Assembly: GCA_963756525.1 (NCBI GenBank) | Contig: CAVWNR010000006.1 | Span: 1 to 64,000, forward strand | From: CAVWNR01 sp963756525 | GTDB taxonomy: Bacteria; Actinomycetota; Actinomycetes; Mycobacteriales; Jatrophihabitantaceae | Length of the DNA stretch: 64,000 nt | Reading direction: 5' to 3' | Translations under genes and position numbers: made by a program | Part shown: piece by piece, positions 1 to 8,404 of the stretch | Layout: each line of letters opens with the position of its first letter | Position numbering within the stretch: position 1 is the first letter of the stretch | Notes under the pieces: model-generated | What the model was told of the DNA's origin: nothing | The model's database searches: none | Seen by the model: the letters and a program-made list of their open reading frames with translations, nothing else

Positions 1-203
1 GGGTCGTCAACGCGGCCAGGCTGGCGGTCGCGGCACCGTGGATCGTCTTACTGCTGCTCGGTACGCAGTCGACGACCCTCACGGCATACAACTCCGCCGG
101 CGGTGTGCTGCTGCTCGCGATCGGCGCCGCGCTCTGCGTCGTCGCGTACCGGATCATGCTGCGCGTCGGTCAGCTCCCCGAGGAACAGCGAGTGTTGCGG
201 TGA
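1..203 (+). CDS. tadB: TadB, type II/IV secretion F-domain protein (3' end only)
   Basis: The reading frame is open from the window edge to a TGA at 201-203. The last 66 residues contain two hydrophobic stretches (around AAPWIVLLLLG and GGVLLLAIGAALCVVAY) and a short polar tail. This fits the C-terminal membrane segments of TadB-type inner-membrane proteins that, with TadC, anchor the TadA ATPase of the Tad/Flp pilus. The stop overlaps the GTG start of tadC by two bases, so the two genes are translationally coupled. Most of the gene lies outside the window; the identity rests mainly on its position before tadC. Confidence 0.75.
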   Translation, partial: VVNAARLAVAAPWIVLLLLGTQSTTLTAYNSAGGVLLLAIGAALCVVAYRIMLRVGQLPEEQRVLR

Positions 204-1144
204 GCGACCTGGTGCTCGGCGGACTGCTCGGGCTGATGCTCGCCGTGGGCGTGATCCTGGCGGTGCGCGCGGCGCCGCCGATGCGACCGATCCGCCTCGC
301 CGACCGGGTCGCACCGTACCTCGGCGACACCCCGGTGCCGTCCAAGCTGCTCGCCCGGCCGAGCGCCACCTCGGCACCGTTCGCGGTCGCGCGGCGGCTG
401 TTCGGCCCGGTGCTCGGCGAGGCGATGTCCGTCCTTGACCGGGTCGTCGGGGGAGCGTCGTCCGTGCGGCGGCGCCTGGGCGGGCTCGGAGACCGGCTCA
501 CGCTCCAAGAGTTCCGTTTCGAGCAGGTCTTGTGGGCGGCCGTCGGCATGGTCGGCGGGGGGTTGTTCGTGACGCTGGTCGGCCTGGTGCGGGGTCACGT
601 CGACGTCGTGCTGGCGATCGGCGGTGCGCTCCTCGGCTTGGTCGGTGGCGTCTTCGCGCGCGACTGGTACCTGACCAGGCAGGTGCAGCGACGGGAAGCG
701 GCGATGCTCGCCGAGTTCCCCGTGGTGGCCGACCTGCTCGCGCTGTCGGTCGTCGCCGGCGAGGCGCCTGCGGACGCGCTGCTGCGAGTGTGTCGACTGA
801 CCGGTGGCGAGCTCGCCCGTGATCTGGACTCCGCGCTCGCCGAGGCGAGGGCCGGGACGCCGATCACCACGGCGTTGTCGGGGCTCGCCGAGCGCACGAC
901 GCTCGAGCCGTTCTCCCGCTTCCTGCATGGGATCGTCGTCGCCGTCGAGCGCGGGACGCCGCTGGCCGAGGTGTTGCGTGCCCAGGCCGCCGATGTCCGT
1001 GAAGTCGGCAAGCGTGCTCTGCTCGAGGCCGGCGGCAAGAAGGAAATTTCGATGATGCTGCCGGTCGTGTTCCTGCTGCTGCCGGTTACCGTGCTGTTCG
1101 CGTTGTACCCGGGTCTGCTGACGTTGGTGTCACTGACCCACTAG
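200..1144 (+). CDS. tadC: TadC, Tad pilus inner-membrane platform protein
   Basis: A 314-residue type II secretion system F-domain protein. It has a membrane segment at residues 3-22, two adjacent hydrophobic segments near 110-150, a cytoplasmic four-helix F domain (around 160-280, with AMLAEFPVVADLLALSV and FSRFLHGIVVAVERG) and a final membrane hairpin from PVVFLLLPVTVLFALYP. Start chosen at GTG 200, which overlaps the tadB stop; a longer open frame from 38 overlaps tadB and is unlikely. TadB and TadC form the platform on which TadA drives Flp pilus assembly. The stop codon TAG lies inside the first unit of a 15-bp tandem repeat. Confidence 0.88.
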   Translation: MSDLVLGGLLGLMLAVGVILAVRAAPPMRPIRLADRVAPYLGDTPVPSKLLARPSATSAPFAVARRLFGPVLGEAMSVLDRVVGGASSVRRRLGGLGDRLTLQEFRFEQVLWAAVGMVGGGLFVTLVGLVRGHVDVVLAIGGALLGLVGGVFARDWYLTRQVQRREAAMLAEFPVVADLLALSVVAGEAPADALLRVCRLTGGELARDLDSALAEARAGTPITTALSGLAERTTLEPFSRFLHGIVVAVERGTPLAEVLRAQAADVREVGKRALLEAGGKKEISMMLPVVFLLLPVTVLFALYPGLLTLVSLTH

Positions 1145-1218
1145 AGAAGGCCCCACTAGAGAAGGCCCCACTAGACAAGGCCCCACTAGAGAAGGCCCCA
1201 CTAGACAAGGCCCCACTA
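1137..1218 (+). repeat. 15-bp tandem repeat between tadC and the pilin gene
   Basis: Five near-identical 15-bp units (CCCCACTAGAGAAGG, alternating with CCCCACTAGACAAGG) plus a partial sixth. The first unit contains the tadC stop codon. Most units contain an AGAAGG or AAGG Shine-Dalgarno-like core, and the true ribosome binding site (AGAGGAAGGG) of the next gene follows directly. The array probably arose by slippage and may vary in copy number. Confidence 0.9.
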
Positions 1219-1236
1219 AGAGAGGAAGGGCGATTC

Positions 1237-1443
1237 GTGCCTCTGGACTTGCTGGCCGCCTGGGTGGCGACGATGTACGCGCGGGTGCGCGGACGCGACC
1301 CCGAACGCGGCGACGTGCCCGGCTGGGTGATGGTCACCGTCATGACTGCCGGCCTGGTGGTGGTCATCTTCACGCTGTTCAAGTCGAAGATCACCGACGC
1401 GATCAGCAACGCCATCGACTCGGTCACCGGCGCGACGAAGTAA
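1237..1443 (+). CDS. Flp-like small pilin/pseudopilin
   Basis: A 68-residue protein with a short polar N-terminus, one hydrophobic segment (WVMVTVMTAGLVVVIFTLF) and an amphipathic C-terminal tail (KSKITDAISNAIDSV). Size, topology and position between tadC and tadE fit the Flp pilin class of Tad systems, the major pilus subunit. GTG start at 1237 with RBS AGAGGAAGGG at 1220-1229. Actinobacterial Flp proteins are divergent and the classic E-Y processing motif is not obvious, so the assignment relies on size and context. Confidence 0.7.
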   Translation: MPLDLLAAWVATMYARVRGRDPERGDVPGWVMVTVMTAGLVVVIFTLFKSKITDAISNAIDSVTGATK

Positions 1444-1445
1444 CG

Positions 1446-1880
1446 GTGCGGCGATTCGGCGCCCGAGCGCGCCGGGTCGTGGCGGACTCGGGTGGCGATC
1501 GCGGCGCGGCGATCGCCGAGTTCGCGATGATCTCGGTTCTGCTCGTGTTCCTGCTCTTCGCCGTGCTGCAGGTCGCGGTGTTCTTCTACCTGCGCAACAT
1601 CGTCGCCGCGAGTGCAGCCGACGGCGCGCGCTACGCGGCGAGTGCTCAGGTGCCGTACTCGGTCGGCGGCGAGCGGGCGACCGAGCAGATCCGGCACAGC
1701 CTGGCCGGCGGCGCCGCTCGAGCTGTGCCCTGTACCGGCTCGCCGGGCCAGGATCCGGGAAGCGGCCTGCCGCTCGTCGTGGTGCAGTGTCACGGAAAGG
1801 TGCGCTCGATCTTCCTGCCGATCGGCGCGCTGCTCGGCATCGACGTCACGTCGCGTGCGCTCAAGGAGGGCACGCCGTGA
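1446..1880 (+). CDS. tadE: TadE-family pseudopilin
   Basis: 144 residues with the TadE signature: a charged N-terminus followed by DRGAAIAEFAMISVLLVFLLFAV, where the glutamate in the AEF motif sits at the start of the membrane helix, then LRNIVAASAADGARYAA. TadE-like proteins are minor pseudopilins processed by the TadV prepilin peptidase. GTG start three bases after the pilin stop; the 3' end overlaps the next gene (GTGA). Confidence 0.88.
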   Translation: MRRFGARARRVVADSGGDRGAAIAEFAMISVLLVFLLFAVLQVAVFFYLRNIVAASAADGARYAASAQVPYSVGGERATEQIRHSLAGGAARAVPCTGSPGQDPGSGLPLVVVQCHGKVRSIFLPIGALLGIDVTSRALKEGTP

Positions 1881-2362
1881 CGTGGTTTCGCGCCCGGCTC
1901 CGGCGCGTCGTGTCCGGATCTGCGGATCGCGGGAACGCGGTGGTCGAGTTCATCTTCGTCGCGGTGCTCGTACTCGTGCCGCTCGTGTACTTCGTCGCGT
2001 CCGTCGCCTCGGTGCAGCGCAGCACGCTTGCCGTGACCCAGGCGGCCCGCGAAGCCGGGCGGGCGTTCGCGACCGGCGAGTCGACCTCTGACGGTCAGGC
2101 TCGAGCGGCGGTCGCGGTGCGTCTCGCCCTGGCCGATCAGGGGCTGCCGGGCGACGCTGACATTCGGTACGTCCCGGTAGGTGCCGGCTGCCAGGACACC
2201 GCGATCGCGCCCGTGCTCGCGCCGGGGGCCGAGTTCGTGGTCTGCGTGGTCCGGCATGCGCTCCTGCCGGGAGTGCCGACGATGGTCTCCGGCCGGGGCA
2301 TTACGACGGTCGGACGGTACGTGCTGCACGTCGACGACTACCGCACGGTGCAGGCGTCGTGA
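1877..2362 (+). CDS. TadE/TadF-like pseudopilin
   Basis: 161 residues: MTWFRARLRRVVSG, then DRGNAVVEFIFVAVLVLVPLVYFV, again a pseudopilin-type N-terminus with Glu before a membrane helix, followed by the conserved TQAAREAGRAFATG. The start GTG 1877 overlaps the tadE stop and has a strong AAGGAGGG ribosome binding site at 1863-1870. A longer upstream frame was discarded because it overlaps tadE. Probably a minor pseudopilin of the same pilus. Confidence 0.82.
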   Translation: MTWFRARLRRVVSGSADRGNAVVEFIFVAVLVLVPLVYFVASVASVQRSTLAVTQAAREAGRAFATGESTSDGQARAAVAVRLALADQGLPGDADIRYVPVGAGCQDTAIAPVLAPGAEFVVCVVRHALLPGVPTMVSGRGITTVGRYVLHVDDYRTVQAS

Positions 2363-2790
2363 GGCGCCGCCCGTCGGGCGACGGAGGGTCGACGATCCCG
2401 TTGATTCTCGGCGTCTTCCTGATCGCCATGCTGATGGTGGCGGGCTCAGTGGCCGCGGGTGAGGCGTTCGTCCAGCAGCGCGACCTGCAAAGCGTGTGCG
2501 ACGGGGCCGCGGCCGCGGCGGCGTCCTCGGCCGATGTGAACTCCGAGCGACGCGCGGGTCTGAGCGGTGACTCGCTGGTGCTTGCCGGCGTCCAGGACGC
2601 GGTGGACACCTACCTGGGGCGCGACCCGTCGCGGTCGGCGGTGCACGTCGACGCCGCGCTCAGCCCGGACCGGCAATCGGTGTCGCTGTCCTGCCGGAGC
2701 CGGTCCAAGATCGCCTTCGGGGCGGTGTTCGGCAAGGGCGCGGGTGTCGAGCACCACACCACCTCGGCCGCGCGGGCGCCGCTGTCCTGA
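2359..2790 (+). CDS. TadG-like Flp pilus assembly protein (Rv3654c-like)
   Basis: 143 residues with the N-terminal pattern SGDGGSTIPLILGVFLIAML, one membrane helix, then QQRDLQSVCDGAAAAAASSAD, typical of short actinobacterial TadG-type proteins. The GTG start overlaps the previous stop (GTGA). It is the last gene of the Tad operon here. The C-terminal domain is secreted or periplasmic and of unknown structure. Confidence 0.78.
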   Translation: MRRRPSGDGGSTIPLILGVFLIAMLMVAGSVAAGEAFVQQRDLQSVCDGAAAAAASSADVNSERRAGLSGDSLVLAGVQDAVDTYLGRDPSRSAVHVDAALSPDRQSVSLSCRSRSKIAFGAVFGKGAGVEHHTTSAARAPLS

Positions 2791-2842
2791 CCGGCGCCTT
2801 TGCGATCACGCCGAGTGACGCGCACGCGTACCCTGGCTACAC

Positions 2843-3934
2843 GTGACCGACGTGCCCGCCGAGCTCAAGGAGCTCTCCGCCACGCTCGTCAGCATCGAGG
2901 CCGTCCTCGACCTGGGCAAGCTGCGCGGCGAGGCGGCCGACCTCGAGCGGCGGGCGGCGGCGCCGAACCTCTGGGACGACCCCCAGAACGCGCAGAAAGT
3001 GACCAGCCGGCTCTCCTACGTGCAGGGTGAGGTTCGGCGCGTCGAGGACCTCCGCCGACGCACCGACGACGCGCAGGTCCTCTGGGATCTGGCCGAGGCC
3101 GAGGACGACCAGGCGGTCCGCGCCGAGGCCGAGGCCGAGGTCGCCAGTCTGCGCAAGAGCATCGACGAGCTCGAGGTCCGCACGCTTCTGTCCGGCGAGT
3201 ACGACGAGCGGGAGGCGCTGGTCACCATCCGCTCCGAAGCGGGCGGTGTGGACGCGGCCGACTGGGCCGAGATGCTGCTGCGGATGTACCTGCGCTGGGC
3301 CGAGCGGCACGGCTACCCGGTCGAGGTGCTCGACACGTCCTACGCGGAGGAGGCCGGCATCAAGTCGGCGACGTTCCGGATCAAGGCGCCGTACGCGTAC
3401 GGCACGCTGAGTGTCGAGCAGGGCACGCACCGTCTGGTCCGGATCAGCCCGTTCGACAACCAGGGGCGCCGCCAGACCAGCTTCGCCGGCGTCGAGGTGC
3501 TGCCGGCGGTCGAGCAGTCCGACCACATCGACATCCCCGACGACGACATCCGCGTCGACGTGTATCGCAGCAGCGGCCCGGGCGGCCAGGGCGTGAACAC
3601 CACCGACTCTGCGGTGCGGATCACACACCTGCCCACGGGCATCGTGGTCAGCTGCCAGAACGAGCGCAGCCAGATCCAGAACCGCGCCAGCGCGATGAAC
3701 GTCCTGCAGGCCAAGCTGCTCGAGCGGCGCCGTCAGGAGCAGCAGGCCAAACTCGACGCGCTCAAGGACACCGGGAACAGCTGGGGCAACCAGATGCGCA
3801 GCTACGTCGTGCACCCCTATCAGATGGTCAAGGACCTGCGCACCGAGTACGAGGTCGGCAACCCGCAGGCCGTGCTCGACGGCGACATCGACGGCTTCAT
3901 CGAGGCAGGTATTCGCTGGCGCCGGAAGGGCTGA
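2843..3934 (+). CDS. prfB: Peptide chain release factor 2
   Basis: 363-residue class I release factor. It has an N-terminal coiled coil, a tripeptide anticodon motif SPF (in RISPFDNQG) that recognises UGA/UAA, and the catalytic GGQ (in SSGPGGQGVN) that triggers peptidyl-tRNA hydrolysis in the ribosome. It starts at GTG 2843. The frame is continuous, so there is no programmed +1 frameshift of the kind that regulates prfB in E. coli; this is usual in Actinobacteria. It is followed by ftsE after 51 bp. Confidence 0.97.
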   Translation: MTDVPAELKELSATLVSIEAVLDLGKLRGEAADLERRAAAPNLWDDPQNAQKVTSRLSYVQGEVRRVEDLRRRTDDAQVLWDLAEAEDDQAVRAEAEAEVASLRKSIDELEVRTLLSGEYDEREALVTIRSEAGGVDAADWAEMLLRMYLRWAERHGYPVEVLDTSYAEEAGIKSATFRIKAPYAYGTLSVEQGTHRLVRISPFDNQGRRQTSFAGVEVLPAVEQSDHIDIPDDDIRVDVYRSSGPGGQGVNTTDSAVRITHLPTGIVVSCQNERSQIQNRASAMNVLQAKLLERRRQEQQAKLDALKDTGNSWGNQMRSYVVHPYQMVKDLRTEYEVGNPQAVLDGDIDGFIEAGIRWRRKG

Positions 3935-3985
3935 TCGAGCGCGCATGCCAGCTCCGCCGGTACTTGTTAGGTAAACTGCCCTCCC

Positions 3986-4675
3986 GTGATCCAACTCGAG
4001 CACGTGACGAAGGTCTATCCGGTGGGCAGCCGACCGGCTCTGGACGACGTGACCGTTGAGATCGAGAAGGGCGAGTTCGTCTTCATCATCGGCCCGTCCG
4101 GTTCCGGCAAGACGACCGTCCTGCGGCTGCTGCTGCGCGAAGAGCGCCCGAGTCAGGGCACGGTAATCGTCGACAACCGCAACGTGGGTCGGATGGCGTT
4201 GCGCAAGGTTCCCGCGTTGCGCCGCAAGATCGGCTGCGTCTTCCAGGACTTCCGGCTGCTGCCCAAGAAGAACGTCTACGACAACGTGGCGTTCGCGCTG
4301 GAGGTCATCAACAAGAAGCAGCGGGCGATCAAGCGCACCGTGCCGGAAGTGCTCGACCTGGTCGGGCTGGACGGCAAGGCGCACCGGCTGCCCCACGAGC
4401 TCTCCGGCGGCGAGCAGCAGCGTGTCGCCATAGCGCGGGCGTTCGTCAACCGACCGCTCGTGCTCCTCGCCGACGAGCCCACCGGCAACCTCGATCCGGA
4501 CACCAGCCAGGGCATCATGAGCCTGCTCGAACGGATAAACCGCACCGGCACCACCGTCGTCATGGCCACGCACGACAACAACATCGTCGACGCGATGCGC
4601 CGGCGTGTCATCGAACTCGATACCGGCCGGATCGTGCGCGACCAGTCTCGCGGCGTGTACGGCGTCGGTCGCTAA
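3986..4675 (+). CDS. ftsE: Cell division ATP-binding protein FtsE
   Basis: 229-residue ABC ATPase with Walker A GPSGSGKTT, signature LSGGEQQR, Walker B VLLADEPTGNLD and H-loop MATHD. With FtsX it forms a transporter-like complex that couples the divisome to peptidoglycan hydrolases rather than moving a substrate. GTG start at 3986. The upstream TAGGTAAACT is a possible -10 region but I see no convincing -35. Confidence 0.97.
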   Translation: MIQLEHVTKVYPVGSRPALDDVTVEIEKGEFVFIIGPSGSGKTTVLRLLLREERPSQGTVIVDNRNVGRMALRKVPALRRKIGCVFQDFRLLPKKNVYDNVAFALEVINKKQRAIKRTVPEVLDLVGLDGKAHRLPHELSGGEQQRVAIARAFVNRPLVLLADEPTGNLDPDTSQGIMSLLERINRTGTTVVMATHDNNIVDAMRRRVIELDTGRIVRDQSRGVYGVGR

Positions 4676-4702
4676 GCACGAACCCGACACAGTTAGGAAG
4701 TC

Positions 4703-5632
4703 ATGCGCGCGAACTTCGTCATGTCCGGCGTTGCGAACGGGCTGCGCCGCAACCTGTTGATGACGATCGCCCTGGTCCTGACGACGGCGATCTCGCTGGG
4801 CTTTCTGGGCGCCGCGCTGCTGACCAACAAGTACATCGATCGGTTCAACACGCACTACGAGAGCAAGCTGGCGGTGCAGATCTATCTCTGCCCACCCGCG
4901 ATCCCGCAAAGCGGTGACGCTGCCGCGCCGAGCACCTGCACCGGGCGGTACACCGCCGGGCAGCAGCAGGGGATCGACAGGGCACTGAGCGCCGACCCGA
5001 TGGTCGCCTCGCATACGTTCATCAACGAGGCCCAGGCGCTGGCCAAGGCCAAGCAGCTGCTCGGGGCGGACGTCGTGGCCAACGCCGGCGTCGGCACCTT
5101 CCCGGCGTCCTTCGAGGTGAAGCTGCGCGACATCCGTCATGACTACGCCGCGTTCGAGGCCAAATACAGCAACATGGCCGGCGTGCAGAAGGTGCAGAAC
5201 GAGGACGAGGGCCTGAAGGTCATCCTCAAGCTGTTCGACGGCGCCCGGCTGTTCTCGATCATCGTCGCCATCGTGATCATGATCTGCTCGGCGATCCTGA
5301 TGGCGATGACGATCCAGGTCGCCGCCGCCCAGCGTCGCGCCGAGACCGGCATCATGCGCCTGGTCGGGGCGTCGCGGTGGATGACTCAGCTGCCGTTCAT
5401 CATCGAGACGATCATCGCCACGTTTATCGGCGGCCTGCTGGCCATCGTGCTGGTCTCGGTCGGCAAATGGTTCCTGCTCGGCAACCTGCTCAAGACCCAG
5501 GTCGACAACCAGGTACTGCCCAACCTCACCGCAGGCGACGTGCTGGTCTGGGGCGGCGTCGGCGTCGTCGCGGGCATCCTGCTTGCCGCGATCACCTCGT
5601 ACACCACATTGCGGCTCTACGTGCGCCTCTAA
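4703..5632 (+). CDS. ftsX: Cell division protein FtsX
   Basis: 309-residue integral membrane protein. It has an N-terminal membrane segment (RNLLMTIALVLTTAISLGFLGAALL), an extracellular domain of about 180 residues including a Cys pair (YLCPP...PSTCTGRY), then three membrane segments and a FtsX fold (MIQVAAAQRRAETGIMRLVG-like coupling region). ATG start 27 bp after ftsE. Works with FtsE to activate cell-wall hydrolases at the septum; the Cys-containing loop resembles the extracellular domain of mycobacterial FtsX. Confidence 0.95.
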   Translation: MRANFVMSGVANGLRRNLLMTIALVLTTAISLGFLGAALLTNKYIDRFNTHYESKLAVQIYLCPPAIPQSGDAAAPSTCTGRYTAGQQQGIDRALSADPMVASHTFINEAQALAKAKQLLGADVVANAGVGTFPASFEVKLRDIRHDYAAFEAKYSNMAGVQKVQNEDEGLKVILKLFDGARLFSIIVAIVIMICSAILMAMTIQVAAAQRRAETGIMRLVGASRWMTQLPFIIETIIATFIGGLLAIVLVSVGKWFLLGNLLKTQVDNQVLPNLTAGDVLVWGGVGVVAGILLAAITSYTTLRLYVRL

Positions 5633-5634
5633 CC

Positions 5635-6258
5635 GTGCCCGCATCGAGCAACCGGACCAGCGGGCAGGGCCATGCCCCTCGAAAACATGCTCGGGTCGCA
5701 AGCTCCCCTCGGCAGCATGCTCGGGTCGCAAGCTCCCCTCGGCAGCATGCTCGGGTCGCAAGCTCCCCTCGGCAGCATGCTCGGGTCGCAAGCTCCCCTC
5801 GGCAGCTGATCGCGCAGAACCGCAAGGCGCGTCACGACTACGCGATCCTCGACACGTTCGAGGCCGGCATCGCCCTGACCGGCACCGAGGTGAAGTCGCT
5901 GCGGCTGGGGCGCGCCTCGCTGGTCGACGGGTTCGCGACGATCGACGACGGCGAGATCTTCCTGCGCAACGTGCACATTCCCGAGTACGACCAGGGCAGC
6001 TGGACAAATCACGAGCCGCGCCGCACCCGCAAGCTGCTGCTGCACAAGGGCGAGATCTTGCGCCTCGTCGGCAAGACCAAGGAGAGCGGCCTGACGCTGG
6101 TGCCGCTGTCGTTGTACTTCTCCGAAGGCAAGGTGAAGGTCGAGCTGGCGCTCGCCCGGGGCAAGCGCTCCTACGACAAGCGGCAGGCGTTGGCGCGCCG
6201 GGACGCCGACCGCGAGGTGCGCCGGGCGCTGGGCCGGCGCAGCAAGGGCATGCAGTGA
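5635..6258 (+). CDS. smpB: SsrA-binding protein SmpB with a repeat-expanded N-terminus
   Basis: 207 residues. From LIAQNRKARHDYAILDTFEAG onward it matches SmpB along its length (GTEVKSLR, NHEPRRTRKLLLHKGEI, YFSEGKVKVELALARGK, C-terminal RRSKGMQ tail). SmpB carries tmRNA to stalled ribosomes. Family members usually have about 10 residues before this core. Here there are about 57, because four exact 30-bp repeats encode HARVASSPRQ four times. The only in-frame start upstream is GTG 5635, two bases after the ftsX stop, and no start codon lies between the repeats and the core, so the repeats must be translated if the gene is expressed. The tmRNA gene lies 1.7 kb downstream. Confidence 0.93.
   Translation: MPASSNRTSGQGHAPRKHARVASSPRQHARVASSPRQHARVASSPRQHARVASSPRQLIAQNRKARHDYAILDTFEAGIALTGTEVKSLRLGRASLVDGFATIDDGEIFLRNVHIPEYDQGSWTNHEPRRTRKLLLHKGEILRLVGKTKESGLTLVPLSLYFSEGKVKVELALARGKRSYDKRQALARRDADREVRRALGRRSKGMQ
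5686..5805 (+). repeat. Four exact 30-bp tandem repeats inside smpB
   Basis: Units at 5686-5715, 5716-5745, 5746-5775 and 5776-5805 are identical; each begins CATGCTCGGGTCGCAAGC. The period of 30 bp keeps the reading frame, so copy-number change would add or remove 10 residues from SmpB without breaking it. Confidence 0.97.
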
Positions 6259-7189
6259 GCGAGCGGGCTATGTCGGACGCGGATGTGCCGGCGTGGTGGC
6301 GGCGGCTCGGCCTGCCCGGCCTGGTCGACGTGCACGTCCACTTCCTGCCCGAGCGGGTCATGGCGGCGGTGTGGCGGTACTTCGACGAGGCCGAACGGCA
6401 CTACGGGCTGGCCTGGCCGATCGCCTACCGGACATCCGACGAGCAGCGGGTCGCCACCCTGCAGGCACTGGGCGTGCGTGCCTTCCCGGCGCTGGTGTAC
6501 CCGCACAAGCCGGGGATGGCCGCATCGCTGTCGCGGTGGGCGCGCGAGAGTTCGCGGCGCGGACGCCCGGTTGCGTCAGCACCGGCACGTTCTACCCCGA
6601 GCCAGGGGCTGCGCGGTACGTGCAGAAGGCCCTCGACGCCGGCACGCGGATCTTCAAAGTGCACCTTCAGGTGGGCGACTTCGACCCGCGTGATGGGCTG
6701 CTCGACGAGGTCTGGGGCTTGCTCGCTGAGGCCGCTGTACCGGTGGTCGTGCACTGCGGCAGCGGTCCGATCCCTGGCCGGCACACCGGTCCCGGCCCGT
6801 TCTCCGAGGTGCTCCGGCGGCATCCCGCGTTGACGGCGGTCATCGCGCACAGCGGCATGCCGGAGTACGCCGAGCACGTCGCGCTGGCCGAGCGATACCG
6901 GAACGTGCACCTGGACACGACCATGGTCGGCACGGCGTTCACGGCCGCGCTGGCCCCGCTGCCGCCGGACCTGCTGCCGAGATTCGCCCAGCTGCAGGAC
7001 CGCGTCGTGCTGGGCAGCGACTTCCCGAACATCCCGTACCCGTACGCCGAGCAGCTGGCCGCGCTGGACGGCTTCCAGCTCGGCGACGAGTGGCTGCAGG
7101 CGGTCTGCTGGACCAACGGCGCCCGGCTGCTCCGCGTCACCGCAGCGCCGGGCCAGCAAGCTTCGGGTATGGCACAGTCACGGCAATGA
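6255..7189 (+). pseudogene. Amidohydrolase (PF04909-type), frameshifted
   Basis: A metal-dependent hydrolase of the amidohydrolase-2 family. It begins in one frame with the metal motif DVHVHFLPER and continues as far as SLSRWARE near 6548. It resumes in another frame as FAARTPGCVSTGTFYPEP, IFKVHLQVGDFDP, VVVHCGSGP, VIAHSGMPEY and VLGSDFPNIPYPYAEQL. One missing G between 6548 and 6549 (GAGAG where GAGGAG is expected) would restore one protein of about 310 residues. The start GTG overlaps the smpB stop; ATG 6270 is an alternative. Substrate unknown. The break may be a consensus error rather than true decay. Confidence 0.8.
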
Positions 7190-7947
7190 TGGGCGCGCAC
7201 GTGTTCGCGCTGGCCGCCGCACACGGCCAGGACTGGTCGCGGGTCGGTGAGCTGCTGCTCGCCTTCGTGCTGTCCTCGTTGATCGGCCTGGAACGCGAGA
7301 TGCGCGGCAAGAGCGCGGGCCTGCGCACCCAGGCGATCGTCGGCACCGCATCGGCGCTGATCATGCTGATCAGCAAATACGGCTTCGCCGACGTGCTCTC
7401 GCCGGGCCACGTCGTCCTGGACCCGTCCCGGGTGGCGGCGCAGATCGTCAGCGGCATCGGTTTCCTCGGTGCCGGCCTGATCATCACCCGGCACGGCGCG
7501 CTGCGCGGCCTCACCACCGCTGCTGCTGTCTGGGAGGTCGCCGCCATCGGCATGGCGGCCGGTGCCGGGCTGTGGCTGCTGGCGCTGGTCGTCACCGGGC
7601 TGCACTTCGTGATCGTGGTCGCATACACCCCATTGGTCCGCCGGCTGCCCGGGCCGCGGCAGCGGATGTCGCGCGTCACCCTCACCTACGAGGACGGCCG
7701 CGGGGTGTTGCGCAGCGTGCTCGCGGTCTGCACCGAGCAGCACTGGACGATCACCGAGATGGCCGCCGAGGCGCCCCGTCCCTCCGGCGATCTGCCGGAA
7801 CTGGTCGGCGGCGACGCCAGCGGCGTCCGCGAGGTCAGCGTGCTGCTCGGTCTGGCCGGCGAGGGGGTGGACCACCGCGCGGTCGGCGTGCTGGCCGGCG
7901 TCGACGGCGTGCTGCACGTCGACCGGGCCGACAGCGACGCGGAATGA
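7186..7947 (+). CDS. MgtC/SapB-family membrane protein
   Basis: 253 residues. The N-terminal two thirds carry the MgtC membrane domain with the signature LIGLEREMRGKSAGLRTQAIVG and further helices (AQIVSGIGFLGAGLII, TTAAAVWEVAAIGMAAGAGLW). A soluble ACT-like C-terminal domain follows (ATG start 7186; 7189 also possible). MgtC proteins are linked to magnesium homeostasis and intramacrophage survival through effects on ATP synthase or phosphate uptake, but the role outside pathogens is unclear. The start overlaps the amidohydrolase stop. Confidence 0.9.
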   Translation: MMGAHVFALAAAHGQDWSRVGELLLAFVLSSLIGLEREMRGKSAGLRTQAIVGTASALIMLISKYGFADVLSPGHVVLDPSRVAAQIVSGIGFLGAGLIITRHGALRGLTTAAAVWEVAAIGMAAGAGLWLLALVVTGLHFVIVVAYTPLVRRLPGPRQRMSRVTLTYEDGRGVLRSVLAVCTEQHWTITEMAAEAPRPSGDLPELVGGDASGVREVSVLLGLAGEGVDHRAVGVLAGVDGVLHVDRADSDAE

Positions 7948-7976
7948 CGACTATCCTGGGTGGCGTTACCGAATCT

Positions 7977-8349
7977 GGGGGTGAAAGGTCTCGACTCCGG
8001 ACGTCGAGGCAGGAGAAGCGGGCCGAGGATCGCGTTGCTGACCTCGTTAATCATGCGACGCACACAAAATAAGCGCCGACAACAGTCGCGCCGACTTCGC
8101 CCTCGCTGCCTGATCAGCGACCGGCAAGTCTGTCAGCCCGGGTTCGTCACCGGCCCGGCCGCTGGCATCAGCTAGGTGACTCACCGCTCGTCGCGGTCGC
8201 GGGGACGGGCGGGACAACGAACAGCGACTGGGCCTGTCAGATCGGCTGGTGTGCATGACCGGTCGGGCCGAGTAGAGGCGAGGCACACTGCGCCCGGAGA
8301 AGTCCTGTCGAAGCGACGGAGGACGCGGGTTCGATTCCCGCCACCTCCA
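7977..8349 (+). ncRNA. ssrA: tmRNA (transfer-messenger RNA)
   Basis: The 5' end GGGGGTG (7977-7983) pairs with CACCTCC (8342-8348) to form the acceptor stem, followed by discriminator A 8349; CCA is not encoded. The T-arm-like GGTTCGATTCC lies just before the 3' strand. The tag reading frame starts with GCC at 8075 and encodes ADNSRADFALAA, followed by TGA at 8111-8113. The ending ALAA is the usual protease-targeting signal. Length about 373 nt fits a one-piece actinobacterial tmRNA, and smpB is nearby. Confidence 0.96.
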
Positions 8350-8404
8350 CTGTGGCCCGCCCGTGGCCTGCCCCGGCGCGGGCGCAGGCTCCTATGCTGA
8401 AGTT

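Noticed and set aside
2843..2930. Programmed +1 frameshift in prfB
   Set aside because: The prfB frame is continuous from the start; there is no in-frame early TGA or slippery site.
5686..5805. Possible CRISPR-like array
   Set aside because: The units are contiguous without spacers and are in frame within smpB; this is a tandem repeat, not CRISPR. The same applies to the 15-bp repeat at 1137-1218.
2837..6361. 1174-residue open frame on the minus strand
   Set aside because: It lies antisense to prfB, ftsE, ftsX and smpB, has biased Arg/Ala/Asp composition and no domain. It is a GC-rich shadow frame.
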